Assembly: GCF_003008425.1 (NCBI RefSeq)
Contig: NZ_PXOQ01000007.1
Span: forward strand, 310,001-374,000
Reading direction: 5' to 3'
DNA from: Aurantibacter aestuarii
GTDB taxonomy: Bacteria; Bacteroidota; Bacteroidia; Flavobacteriales; Flavobacteriaceae
Length of the DNA stretch: 64,000 nucleotides
Below, piece after piece: positions 1 to 9,800 of the stretch. A program made the translations under genes and the position numbers. Under the pieces are notes generated by a model, which was given only the letters and a program-made list of their open reading frames with translations, had not been told where the DNA came from and made no database searches. Position 1 is the first letter of the stretch. Each line of letters begins with the position of its first letter.

Positions 1-1610
1 GCTTTAAATATGGCCCAATTGGCCATTAAATATCCTCCATCTTTTGTACCGTCACTAAAGCCTAACATAATGGTTTGTTTATTTCCGCGTTGCTTTAAAT
101 GTTTGGCGTATGCTGGATTGGTGTACAAGTCTTCCATAACTTCATGAGCACCTTCGAGGTCGTCTATAGTTTCAAATAATGGTGCTATATCAACCGGCAT
201 TTTATCTGGAAAGGCAACTAGTTTAAGCATAGCATAGACTTGCATGACATTTAATGTCGTCTGGTTATTACTTATAATATAACGGTTACACGCCTGTTCT
301 CCATTAGTTTCCTGAATGTGTTTTAATGACGTTATAGATCCTAAAGTTTTTAAAACATCTTCATCTGTAAACCAATCTAAGTCGATTTGACCTTTAATTT
401 GAGACAGTATGTTTACCTGTTCCGCTTCATCTAAAGCATTGTAATTATCTGGAAAGATCCCTGTATTTTTTTCATTTAAAACATTTACCATTGTTGTAAA
501 CACATGGTGATGTGCACGGCTATCCTGACGGATATCTAAGGTCGCAAAATGAAATCCAAATAAAGTGATTTTGTTTATTAAACTCTGTACCTCATCGGCA
601 TACAATGACTGGTGTTGTTCTTCAATGATAGTCTTTAGTTCAAGTAATTCATTTTTAAAAAAAGCTAAGGTAAAGTCTGTTTTCATATGTGGCGACACAC
701 TTAACTTATAAAGTTTCTTTTCCAGTTTTTTTATACGCTTATCAACTCCTTTAAAGGTAAGCTTACGTCTTAAAACCCGGATATCTTTGTAATAATTTTT
801 TAAAATGGTTTGCTTTAATTTTTTTGCAACTTTTAAAGTAATTTCTGGAGTCACAAACGGATTACCATCCCGATCTCCACCAGGCCAGAACCCTATATTA
901 ATAATATCGTTTTCCAGATTTTTATTATTAAAAATAGATGCATTTATAGTATCATAAATTGTCCCAAACGATGTATAAAACACATTTTCTAAAAACCAGA
1001 TTAAGCTCACCGCTTCGTCATAAGGTGTTGGTTTTTTCTTTTTAAAGAAAGGTGTTTTACCTAATTGCGCTAGTAAATTATTAATGCTAGTTAAATCATT
1101 ATTTTCAATAGCCTTAGCTAGGTCGGTTATAATACCTAAAACGCTGCCCGGATAAAATTGAGTTGGATGCGCCGTTAAAACTATACGCACTTTAAACTCT
1201 TCTAAATAGGTTTTAAGCGCTTCAACTTTATTTTCGGAATTAGCATATTCCTGAAGACTTGTTAGAGTACCCATACCATCCATATTATTTACAGTTGAAA
1301 ATGAAGCATCTTCAATTGCATCAAACAACACCACCTGACGTTCTATATATTGGATAAAACGAAATAGTAAGTCCAGATGCTCGTCTTTAGACAAATCGGC
1401 TCCATAAGTCTCAAAAAAACGCTCTACTATAGTAGTAGGATTATCTCCATTTTTAAATCCTTTCTCGCAGGTCTCATGAAATAGAGGTAACAAGGCGCCC
1501 GTATTTGAAATAGTGTCAAACGGAAGCGTCATAAAGATACTATTGTATATTTGGTATTTTGACCAGACATTTTGGTTGAACTTAGTTAGTTTGGAACTTG
1601 CTGAGTGCAT
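1..1610 (-). CDS. ppc: Phosphoenolpyruvate carboxylase, N-terminal ~536 residues (cut by window edge)
   Basis: Cytoplasmic anaplerotic enzyme that carboxylates phosphoenolpyruvate to oxaloacetate. The reading frame is open to the left edge, so the C-terminal ~40% of a family of roughly 850-900 residues lies outside the window. Visible signatures are TAHPTQ (residues 146-151, holding the catalytic His), GFWPGGDRDGNPF (around 240-252) and MLGFSDGTKDGGY (from 515), all in one frame. I chose the ATG at 1610 rather than the one at 1532: the extra 26 residues include FNQNVWSKYQIYNSIF, which fits the family N-terminus, and an in-frame stop lies just upstream. It is transcribed away from ssb and separated from it by a hairpin. 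Confidence 0.93.
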   Translation of the reverse strand, partial: MHSASSKLTKFNQNVWSKYQIYNSIFMTLPFDTISNTGALLPLFHETCEKGFKNGDNPTTIVERFFETYGADLSKDEHLDLLFRFIQYIERQVVLFDAIEDASFSTVNNMDGMGTLTSLQEYANSENKVEALKTYLEEFKVRIVLTAHPTQFYPGSVLGIITDLAKAIENNDLTSINNLLAQLGKTPFFKKKKPTPYDEAVSLIWFLENVFYTSFGTIYDTINASIFNNKNLENDIINIGFWPGGDRDGNPFVTPEITLKVAKKLKQTILKNYYKDIRVLRRKLTFKGVDKRIKKLEKKLYKLSVSPHMKTDFTLAFFKNELLELKTIIEEQHQSLYADEVQSLINKITLFGFHFATLDIRQDSRAHHHVFTTMVNVLNEKNTGIFPDNYNALDEAEQVNILSQIKGQIDLDWFTDEDVLKTLGSITSLKHIQETNGEQACNRYIISNNQTTLNVMQVYAMLKLVAFPDKMPVDIAPLFETIDDLEGAHEVMEDLYTNPAYAKHLKQRGNKQTIMLGFSDGTKDGGYLMANWAIFK

Positions 1611-1735
1611 ATTTTATATTTTGGATTTAATTAAAAATAATAAAGCAAAATTTGTTAGAAGCATGTTTAAGATTTATTTAAAAACTTTTACATTTTATGC
1701 AAAAATGCAGTGGTTTTCTTATCATTTTAAACAAT

Positions 1736-1762
1736 AAACGCCCGGGAAAATCCGGACGTTTT
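1736..1762 (-). terminator. Rho-independent terminator after ssb
   Basis: On the minus strand a 7-bp GC-rich stem (CGTCCGG / CCGGGCG, one U-G wobble) with a 6-base loop is followed by TTTATTG. It lies 22 bases after the ssb stop and before ppc, so it should separate the two transcripts. Confidence 0.65.
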
Positions 1763-1783
1763 AAAATTTCAGGTAACTATTAA

Positions 1784-2119
1784 TTATTTAGCACCAAGAA
1801 GTAATAATTCGTTACAAACTACCTCTGTAATATAACGCTTCTCACCTGTTTTAGTTTCGTAGGATCTTGAAGTTAATTTACCTTCTATAGCTACTTCTTT
1901 ACCTTTAGTAACATATTTTTCAATAATGTCTGCGGTTTTTCCCCAAGCGACTACATTATGCCACTGTGTGTCTGTTATTTTCTCGCCTTGTGCGTTTTTG
2001 TAACTCTCGTTTGTAGCTACCGAAAATTTAGCCAATTTTTTTCCAGTTTCTAAGTTGATAATTTCTGGATCATTTCCTAAGTTTCCAATTAATTGTACTT
2101 TGTTTTTTAGCGTGTTCAT
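1784..2119 (-). CDS. ssb: Single-stranded DNA-binding protein, short form
   Basis: Binds single-stranded DNA through an OB fold during replication, repair and recombination. The 111 residues contain the family core: NKVQLIGNLGNDPE at the N-terminus, FSVATNE and WHNVVAWGKTADI in the middle, GKEVAIEGKLTSRSYE and an EVVCNELLLLG end. I start at MNTLKNKVQ (ATG at 2119); the in-frame ATG eight codons upstream adds residues unlike the family. It lacks the acidic C-terminal tail (DDDLPF type) that recruits partner proteins in most SSBs, so this is probably a short paralog used in repair or uptake, and a full-length SSB may lie elsewhere. That last point is inference. Confidence 0.92.
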   Translation of the reverse strand: MNTLKNKVQLIGNLGNDPEIINLETGKKLAKFSVATNESYKNAQGEKITDTQWHNVVAWGKTADIIEKYVTKGKEVAIEGKLTSRSYETKTGEKRYITEVVCNELLLLGAK

Positions 2120-2303
2120 GATATTAAATTTATAGGTTAACAATTAATACTATCGAGTTCTTATGTTTCGACACTGCAAAGATGTAACAGCGCACAATTT
2201 TTAGTCGGTAGTTACGTATTTAATAGCGTTTGTAAATACTTGTTGTCGTTTTATAATTTGATATTCAGAACTTTATAAGAATATGAAATATTTTAATTAA
2301 TGT

Positions 2304-2348
2304 AAAAAAAAAAAAAAAACAGCAGACTACAATTGTAGTCTGCTGTTT
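2304..2348 (-). terminator. Strong terminator with 14-bp stem and T16 tract
   Basis: A perfect 14-bp inverted repeat (AAACAGCAGACTAC and its complement, with an AATT centre that is itself palindromic) is followed on the minus strand by an uninterrupted run of 16 T. It sits about 23 bases after the stop of the SDR gene and is one of the strongest terminators in the window. The homopolymer is also a likely site of length variation between strains or of sequencing error. Confidence 0.9.
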
Positions 2349-2371
2349 GATCTCTTTTTAAAGCTGTAATA

Positions 2372-3004
2372 TTATGCTTTCACGCTTTTAAATGCATCTG
2401 CAATTAAAGTAGAGCCCTTTATAATTTCAAAAGTTTCGTTGTTAGCAACATCATCATTAGCTACTCTGGCTAATACCTGAGCGACATCACTACGGCTAAT
2501 TTCGCCTCTTTTATTTAACTTTTCACTCAACTCGATTTTATTGCTAAGCTTATTGTTGTTTAAAATTCCAGGTCTTACAATTGCGTAGTTTAAACCACTG
2601 TCTTTTAAATACAAATCTGCATTATGCTTAGCCTTTAAATAATCTTTTAGCTGGTCTGCTTCTTCTGGTTGATCTGCACCCATAGAAGATAACATAACAA
2701 ATTTTTTGATACCGTCTTTTTTGGAAGCATCAATTATCTTTTTAGCTCCATTTTCATCAACCTCTTTTACTTTTTTACCTCCAGAACCAGCTGCAAAGAT
2801 TACTTTATCCATGCCTTTTGTGGTATTCGAAACATCTTCTTCCAAATCGGCTAAAATGATTTTAATTCCTTTAGATTTGAATTGTTCCTCTTGCTCTGGT
2901 TTTCTTACCATTGCATAAGGTTCAAAATATTGAGATTGATTTAATAAGTTTACAATTTCTTTTCCTGTGGTGCCGTTTGCACCGACTACTAATATCTTTT
3001 CCAT
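2372..3004 (-). CDS. Atypical SDR, NAD(P)H-binding (NmrA/YwnB-like)
   Basis: A 210-residue protein with a Rossmann fold: the N-terminal VVGANGTTGKEIV is the glycine-rich nucleotide-binding loop, followed by VIFAAGSGG and FVMLSSMGADQ, which match the NAD(P)H-binding SDR_a5-like group. Members of this group bind NAD(P) and act as small oxidoreductases, reductases or redox sensors; the substrate cannot be told from the sequence. The usual YxxxK pair of classical SDRs is not clear. It is a stand-alone gene with its own strong terminator, divergent from the M23 peptidase gene. Confidence 0.85.
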   Translation of the reverse strand: MEKILVVGANGTTGKEIVNLLNQSQYFEPYAMVRKPEQEEQFKSKGIKIILADLEEDVSNTTKGMDKVIFAAGSGGKKVKEVDENGAKKIIDASKKDGIKKFVMLSSMGADQPEEADQLKDYLKAKHNADLYLKDSGLNYAIVRPGILNNNKLSNKIELSEKLNKRGEISRSDVAQVLARVANDDVANNETFEIIKGSTLIADAFKSVKA

Positions 3005-3168
3005 AGTAGTAAGTTACTAATCTCTTTAGTTATAATCTAAATTACAGAAACGATTAACTTTTATTTAATAGCAACTGTTAAGTAAATCTTATCAAATTGA
3101 AAAAATTCTTTAAAAATGTAAACCGATTTTGTAGTACTTTAGATGATGTGAATGAAACACTTATATCC

Positions 3169-4131
3169 ATGAAATCAATTTACTTGTACGCTTTATTTAT
3201 TTTACCATTTCTTACTTTCAGCCAGACCGAAAAAGAAAGTTACAAAACGGTTTCCCATCAATTTGAAACGCTTTACAATCAAGGTAGCAGTGAGGCTATT
3301 TTCAATTTATTTTCAGATGAAATGAAAGCTGCTTTACCCTTAGATAAAACCAAAGAATTTGTTGAAGCTTTAGCACATGATTTTGGAACTATTAAAAATA
3401 GGGAGTTTTTAGGCTATGAAAATGGAAGTTATGCTATATATAAAACTCAGTTTGAAAAGATGTTATTTCAATTAAATATATCTATCAACACTAACCAGAA
3501 AATTAATGGATTATTTATAAAACCTTATAACGAAGATAGCTCTCCAAAACTTGAAAAAAACACAACGAAGCTTATTTTACCATTTAAAGATGAATGGACC
3601 GTAATTTGGGGTGGAGATACCAAAGCACTAAATTATCATGTTGAAGATCGTGCTCAAAAAAATGCGTTTGATTTAGTTGTTACAGATAATCTTGGCAAAT
3701 CTTATAAAACAGACGGTACTACAAACGAAGATTATTATGCTTTTGGAAAAGACATTATAGCACCTTGTGATGCTGAGGTGGTTTTAGCAGTAGATGGTAT
3801 TAAAGATAATATTCCAGGTGAAATGAATACTATATATGCTCCTGGAAATACTGTTATTTTAAAAACTGCAGCTAATGAGTATTTATTTTTTGCTCATTTT
3901 AAACAACACTCGGTAAAAGTAAAAGAAGGACATAAGGTAAAACAAGGAGATTTACTTGGTCTTTGTGGTAATTCTGGAAACTCGTCTGAAGCCCATTTAC
4001 ATTTTCACATTCAAAATAGTGAAGATTTAAGCAATGCCACAGGAGTGAAGTGTTTTTTTGACTCTATTATTGTAAATGGTGTCGTAAAGCAAAATTATTC
4101 GCCAATACAGGAAGATAAGATTAAAAATTAA
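3169..4131 (+). CDS. Secreted M23 peptidase with N-terminal DUF3887-like domain
   Basis: Probable periplasmic zinc endopeptidase acting on peptidoglycan cross-links. The start is the ATG at 3169, because MKSIYLYALFILPFLTFSQ is a complete signal peptide; the 24 upstream in-frame codons have no ATG and do not resemble coding sequence. Residues ~25-125 look like a DUF3887 domain (FETLYNQGSSEAIFNLFS and following). The C-terminal half is an M23/LytM domain with HLHFH at 276-280. His157 and Asp168 (HVED... and AFDLVV) are the likely remaining metal ligands, in the spaced form seen in one M23 subgroup. About 100 bases separate it from a small zinc-ribbon gene on the same strand. Confidence 0.85.
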   Translation: MKSIYLYALFILPFLTFSQTEKESYKTVSHQFETLYNQGSSEAIFNLFSDEMKAALPLDKTKEFVEALAHDFGTIKNREFLGYENGSYAIYKTQFEKMLFQLNISINTNQKINGLFIKPYNEDSSPKLEKNTTKLILPFKDEWTVIWGGDTKALNYHVEDRAQKNAFDLVVTDNLGKSYKTDGTTNEDYYAFGKDIIAPCDAEVVLAVDGIKDNIPGEMNTIYAPGNTVILKTAANEYLFFAHFKQHSVKVKEGHKVKQGDLLGLCGNSGNSSEAHLHFHIQNSEDLSNATGVKCFFDSIIVNGVVKQNYSPIQEDKIKN

Positions 4132-4233
4132 TAAGATTTTTCAGCATTTAAACCCATGAAATTTTAGTTTATATCTCGTTTCTAAGTTTTAATTTTTATC
4201 TTTTTAACTTATTACTATTGAAACTGTTTGATT

Positions 4234-4581
4234 ATGGAAAAAACATGTCCGGAATGTGGTACTAAAATTATTGGTCGGGAAGACAAAAAGTTTTGCTGTG
4301 ATGGCTGCAGAAACACCTATAACAATAGAAATAATAAGGATGCTGTTAATCTTATTCGAAATACAAACAACGCATTACGTAAAAACTGGCGAATTCTTGA
4401 AGAATTAAATCCGGACCAGAAAACAAAAGTTTCTAAACAGCAATTAAGTCTTTTAGGATTCAATTTTAATTATTTTACCAGTATATATACTACCAAAGCT
4501 GGTACTGTATATTATTTTGTATATAACCAAGGTTATTTACCATTGGATAATGATTTTTATGCACTTGTAAAAAGAACATAA
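4234..4581 (+). CDS. Small protein with N-terminal zinc ribbon
   Basis: A 115-residue cytoplasmic protein starting MEKTCPECGTKI. The cysteines arranged CPEC...CCDGC within the first 25 residues form a treble-clef or zinc-ribbon site of the DUF2116 type. The remainder (KNWRILEELNPDQKTKVSK and LGFNFNYFTSIYTTK) is a conserved but uncharacterised Bacteroidota sequence with no signal peptide or membrane segment. I use the ATG at 4234; an upstream TTG two codons earlier is less likely. The function is unknown, and binding of nucleic acid or protein is only a guess from the zinc site. A bidirectional terminator follows immediately. Confidence 0.8.
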   Translation: MEKTCPECGTKIIGREDKKFCCDGCRNTYNNRNNKDAVNLIRNTNNALRKNWRILEELNPDQKTKVSKQQLSLLGFNFNYFTSIYTTKAGTVYYFVYNQGYLPLDNDFYALVKRT

Positions 4582-4617
4582 AGAAAACCCCGAAAGTTAA
4601 TTTTCGGGGTTTTCTTT
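4580..4617. terminator. Bidirectional terminator, 16-bp perfect stem
   Basis: AAAGAAAACCCCGAAA and its exact complement around a 6-base loop, with A/T flanks on both sides. It serves both the zinc-ribbon gene (plus) and the convergent M13 peptidase gene (minus). Confidence 0.92.
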
Positions 4618-4632
4618 AACATTTAAAATAAA

Positions 4633-6735
4633 TTACCAAATTCGTACTCTATTTTCTGGTGCAATGTACATTTTATCTCCTTCATTTATATTAAAAGCTT
4701 TGTAAAACGCATCTACATTTAATAAAGGTTGAACAGCTCGCGTCATCCCAGGTGAATGCGGATCTGTTTTGATACGGTTTTTAAGCGCATCGTCACGCAT
4801 TTTAGTTCTCCAAACGGTTGCCCAACTCATAAAGAAACGTTGTTCTGGAGTAAAACCATCTATATTTTCTGGTCTACCATTTTCTTTAAAGCTCATTTGC
4901 ATAGCATCATAAGCTGCTAATACACCACCTAAATCTCCAATATTTTCACCTAAAGTAAAAGCACCATTAATTTTTGTGTCTGGTAATACTTCAATAGCAC
5001 TGTATTGATCTGCTAATGCTTTCCCTAAAGCTTCAAATTGATTTAAATCTTCGTCGGTCCACCAGTTATTCAAATTCCCATCTTTATCGTAACGAGCACC
5101 AGAGTCATCAAAACTATGCGAAATTTCATGACCAATTACAGCACCAATACCACCATAATTTACAGCATCGTCTGCTGTATAATTATAGAAAGGTGGTTGA
5201 AGAATAGCTGCTGGAAATACAATCTCATTATAGCTAGGGTTAAAGTAAGCGTTTACAATTTGTGGAGCCATACCCCATTCCGTTTTATCTACTGGTTGAC
5301 CTAATTTATCTAAATCTTCTTGAAAATTCCATTTAGATGCATTTAACATATTAGTTAGATAGGTCCCACCTTCTGCTACGCTTTTTACTTTTAAAGCTGA
5401 GTAATCCTTCCATTGGTCTGGATATGCAATTTTAACTTTAGTTGCTTTTAATTTTTCAATTGCTTTTTGCTTAGTTTCAGCACTCATCCAGTCTAAATTG
5501 TTAATTCGACCTTCAAAAGCTAAGATGACATTTTTAATCATTTTTTCTGCTTTCACTTTAGCTTCAGCAGGGAACATTTTTTCTACATAAAGTTTACCTA
5601 AAGCTTCACCAATGGTCCAATTTAATGTCCCTAAAGCTCTTTCTTCTAATGGACGTTGTTTTTTAGCACCTCCTAAAGTTTTGCTATAAAAATCCCAATT
5701 AGCCTTTTCAATTTCTGTGCTTAACATCCCTGCAGCATCGTTAAATGCCGACCATCTTAAATAAGCTTTCCAGTTTTCTACATTACCTTTTTGTAAAATA
5801 CCGTTTAAAGCTTTCATGTATTTTGGCTGAGATACAATTACAGTGTCTATAGATTTTACACCAATGCCTTTAAAGTAAGCGTTCCAATCTATCGCAGGTG
5901 TTAACTTTTGTAATTCTGAAATAGCCATAGGATTGTATGTTTTACGATCGTCACGTAACTCCACTTTATCTAATCTTGGCTGCGCTAAACTCGTTTCAAA
6001 AGCTAAAATTTGTTTCGCTTGTTTTGCTGCATTTTCTGGTGTATCACCTAAAAACTGTAACATTCTAGTAATATGCTCTACATATTTTTCTCTTTTTTCT
6101 TTAGAATCTGCATCATCTTTTACGTAGTAATCTCTATCTGGTAAGCCTAAACCTCCAGTTCCTAAGTAACCTACATTTTTATTGCTATCCTTAGCGTCTG
6201 CATACACATAAAATCCAAAAAAACCTGCGCCTCCTTGAGGTTCCATTTCAATTAAATAATCTTGTAAATCTTTAACATTGTTAATAGCTTCTATTTTTGC
6301 TAAATATGGCTTAACTGGAGAAATGCCTTGCTTGTTACGGCTTATGGTATCCATAATAGTTTGGAATAAAAAGACTGCTTTTTCTTGGTCTGATCCCGGA
6401 GCAACAGTTATTTTTTCCAAATCTTTATTTTGTCCCATTGCAGACTTTAAAATACCTAAAGCATCTTCATCTGTCATCTGACGTAACTCATCAAAACTTC
6501 CCCAACGTGATCTATCATCTGGAATTTCGGTATTTTCTAACCACTTTCCATTTACATATTTAAAAAAGTCGTCGTTAGGTTTTGTGTTTGGATCCATATA
6601 ATCCAAATTTATTCCTGGTACAGTTACCACAGCAACCTCTTCTTTTTGTTCTGGTTCTTGCTTAGGTTCCTTTTTGCATCCCATAGCAAATAGAAGCGAT
6701 GCTCCTAAAATTGTTGTTGTTAATTTAGTTTTCAT
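4633..6735 (-). CDS. pepO: M13 family metallopeptidase, lipoprotein (PepO/neprilysin-like)
   Basis: Zinc-dependent oligopeptidase predicted to be anchored in the envelope: the N-terminus MKTKLTTTILGASLLFAMGC is a lipoprotein signal with the acylated Cys at 20. The 700 residues match the full family length. The M13_N helical domain is followed by the catalytic part with HEISH (zinc ligands His536 and His540, catalytic Glu537) and GENIGDLGG (third ligand Glu597). The substrate-binding motif before HExxH is present as NPSYNEIVFPAAILQPPF, and the C-terminus ends RVRIW, matching the family CxVW-type end without its Cys. The likely role is periplasmic or surface peptide degradation. Single gene with terminators on both sides. 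Confidence 0.95.
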   Translation of the reverse strand: MKTKLTTTILGASLLFAMGCKKEPKQEPEQKEEVAVVTVPGINLDYMDPNTKPNDDFFKYVNGKWLENTEIPDDRSRWGSFDELRQMTDEDALGILKSAMGQNKDLEKITVAPGSDQEKAVFLFQTIMDTISRNKQGISPVKPYLAKIEAINNVKDLQDYLIEMEPQGGAGFFGFYVYADAKDSNKNVGYLGTGGLGLPDRDYYVKDDADSKEKREKYVEHITRMLQFLGDTPENAAKQAKQILAFETSLAQPRLDKVELRDDRKTYNPMAISELQKLTPAIDWNAYFKGIGVKSIDTVIVSQPKYMKALNGILQKGNVENWKAYLRWSAFNDAAGMLSTEIEKANWDFYSKTLGGAKKQRPLEERALGTLNWTIGEALGKLYVEKMFPAEAKVKAEKMIKNVILAFEGRINNLDWMSAETKQKAIEKLKATKVKIAYPDQWKDYSALKVKSVAEGGTYLTNMLNASKWNFQEDLDKLGQPVDKTEWGMAPQIVNAYFNPSYNEIVFPAAILQPPFYNYTADDAVNYGGIGAVIGHEISHSFDDSGARYDKDGNLNNWWTDEDLNQFEALGKALADQYSAIEVLPDTKINGAFTLGENIGDLGGVLAAYDAMQMSFKENGRPENIDGFTPEQRFFMSWATVWRTKMRDDALKNRIKTDPHSPGMTRAVQPLLNVDAFYKAFNINEGDKMYIAPENRVRIW

Positions 6736-6761
6736 AAATGTTTCTGATTAATTTTTTGCAT

Positions 6762-6795
6762 AAAAAAACGCATTACAAGTTAATGAATGCGTTTT
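6762..6795 (-). terminator. Terminator after the T9SS cargo gene
   Basis: Ten-bp perfect stem AAAACGCATT / AATGCGTTTT with an 11-base loop. On the minus strand it is followed by a T run, and it lies 19 bases after the stop of the 1150-residue protein. Confidence 0.8.
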
Positions 6796-6813
6796 AATAA
6801 TTTTTAAATATTT

Positions 6814-9800
6814 CTATTTTAACATCAATTTTTTAGTAATAGTTGTGTTTTCAGAGGTCATATTTAAGAAATACAAACCTTGAGCATAATTACTTAAATT
6901 TATTGTATACTTATTATTTTTAGTCGCTACTTCATTTTCTTTTAAAACAAGCTTACCTGTAACGTCATAAATAGCATAATTAAAACGCATTGATTTTGAG
7001 GTTTTAATATGAAATAGTCCGTTAGATGGATTTGGATAAATAGAAAAACTATCTACTGAAAATTCTTCAGTACTTAGTGTATTTCCTGTAATTACAAAAT
7101 TATCTATAATTACACCTTCTTGATTTACAGATTCATCTGAGTGAAAAACTATTCGAGCCATAAAGTTTGTAGCCGAAGCAAACGCATCTAAACTCTTACT
7201 GTATTCGTTTAAATTACCATCTGTTCCAGTCCATTGGCTTCCTGGACAATTAAAACATGTATTGTTTTGACCTTGTGTTGTATTACTATTATACCAGTTA
7301 GCGTCTGAAGCATCTCCTAAAATTGTCCAATTTAACCCATTATCTATTGAGTATTCTACATATACAATATCCCAGTCTGTTTCTAAGTCAAAAGCCATAT
7401 CAAATTTTAAAACTGGAGATGATAATGTCGTTAAATCAAAACATTGAGAAACTAAATAACTTTTAACATTATCTGCATAATTTGAAGTTAAATTAGTACC
7501 ATAAACTTGATTTGTTGGATTAGCAGCATCGTTAAGAATATCATCAGTCGGGATTCCTCTTTCCCAGTATTGGGTAGATGTTCCTTCGTCAAAAACTAAT
7601 AACTCTTCAGCTGGTGTTTCAAATGTATTTACAACATTAGTCTGACCACTATCATTGGCATAAACCAATTGTTCTTCAGAGTCATTATTTACTAAATGTG
7701 CATCATTGGTAATTGTAGATGAAACTCTAAACGTGTGTAACCCTTTTGTAAATGCAATATTTGGTAATGTAATTACTGCTGTTTGCCCAACCGCAATTGT
7801 ACCCGAAGACCAATTATAATTATTTGCTACTCCATCGATATAATACGTTATATCTACAGAGCTTATTGGATTTGCTCCATTATTTTTAACTTCAACCAAT
7901 GGTGACAAATTGGTGTTACAGTTAATTTCTGTAGAAATACCACTTAAACTTACAAACTTAATATCGTTTGTCGGTGTTTCGATTGGGATTGCAGATTGCC
8001 AAATTCCTCTTCCATAGGTAGCAGCAGTTATATTATCGTCAAAAATATTAATTTCTAAATCTGTAACCGATACTGTAGGTAATCCATTTTCAAATAATTC
8101 CCAAACTAAGGTATCGTCATCATATCTATAAACACCTAAGCTAGTTCCTAAAAACAACGGATTTTTAGAGTGTAATGGTTGATGTTTAATAATGTTTTTA
8201 GTAACATTTGGTAAACCTGAACTAATTGATACAAAATTTAAACCACCATCGTTTGACTTAAATACGCCTCCAGCTGAACCAGATGTTGTAACATAAATAA
8301 TATTATTATTAGTATTATTAACTTCAATGGATGTGATATCGCTAGTAAATGTTTCCACTGTACCAAAACTTACTCCTCTGTTTGTACTTTTTCTAAGAGA
8401 ATTATTAATGGCTATGAAAATATTATCTGGATTAATATCATCTATTTCTAAATGATCTATTCGTGTTCCAAAATTTGTAGAGACTTGTGTCCATGCAGAT
8501 CCATTCAACCTATATAGACTTTCATAACCTGCGTAAAGTTCTCTGTCGCTATTCATTTTTAAAGGTGTAATCCAATTTCCAGATGTTCCTGCCGGACTAT
8601 TTACACTTCCTGTAATCGCAGAACCTGCAGAAGATGATATATATAATCCACCGCCATTTTGAGTAAACCCAAAATATGTGCTAGAATTTCCTGGGTCTAT
8701 TGCAGTATCCATACCGTCTGCTCCATAATAATTTTGCCATGTATTATTATTAAATGCGTGTCCACCATTATCTTGAAGTCCACCAACCATTTTAGTAGAA
8801 GTTTGTTTTGAAACAGCAATTCTATAAAATTGGCTTATCTGCATGCCTTCAGTTAAATCTGTAAAGCTTGACCCTGCGTTGGTAGATTTATAAAAACCTC
8901 CATCAGTACCTGCTAATAATTCACCATTAAAAAATCTTAAATAATGTATATCTGCATGAGTATAAGCAGATGAAAAAGGAGCACTCCAAGAATTTAATTG
9001 AGTAAAAGTTGCTTGATTATTGGCCTGAACAGTACCTTTCCAGATATTTAAAACACCAACATATAACTCGTTAGGGTTTGTATCTGAAACTGCAAATGCT
9101 AAATCATACCAAGACTGTGTCGATTGAAAAATATCTCCTGAAATAGCTTGATTTGCTACTACAGAGAAATTTACTCCGCTGTTAGAAGATCTATAAATCG
9201 AACCAAACTCATAAGAATTATCTGCAGATAATAAATACACTAAATTGGGATCTGAAGGAGTAACATCTATTACATACCTAGAAACTCCATTAAAAGGTAA
9301 ACCTCCGAAAATTTGAGTAAAACTAGATCCTGAATTGGTAGATCTGTAAAAACGGTTAGAACTGGCAGCATAAATTACTGTAGGATCATTTGGTTTTACT
9401 TTAATATCTCTAATATTAATATTACTTGTACCTGCACCAACAGTCCAACTTGTCCCTGCATCTGTAGATCTATAAACACCTCTGTTAGTGGCAACCCATA
9501 ACATATTAGGATTTGAAGGATTAATATAAATATCATTCATGCTGTCTATTGCAGGAAAGTTATTAGGATTTAATCCTGTAGCGTTCCAAGTAAGTCCTCC
9601 ATCAATAGACTTCATAACCCCAACACTAAAAGAATCTCCAGCGTCATCGTCTCCAGTAGCAATGTAAATAATATTTGTATTACTTGCGTCTACAGCGATA
9701 CCTGATACTCCTATTTGAGGTAAGTCATCTGTTGAAGTCACCCATGTAAGCCCTCCATCTGTAGATTTCCAAAAACCACCAGCAGGTGCTCCTGCATAAT

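Noticed and set aside
1513-1737. Plus-strand frame of about 74 codons
   Set aside because: It runs antisense to the start of ppc and through the AT-rich gap; it has no recognisable protein features and the ppc frame on the other strand has family motifs.
2304-2319. Poly-A tract as a phase-variation switch
   Set aside because: It lies after the stop codon in the T tract of a terminator, not in a coding region or between promoter elements, so length change should have little switching effect.
3097-3168. Upstream extension of the M23 peptidase from a TTG
   Set aside because: It would put 24 residues in front of a complete signal peptide; the ATG at 3169 is the better start.
5016-5304. Short plus-strand frames inside the M13 peptidase gene
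   Set aside because: Shadow frames opposite a well-supported coding sequence; composition is that of a complement (His/Tyr/Asn-rich) with no motifs.
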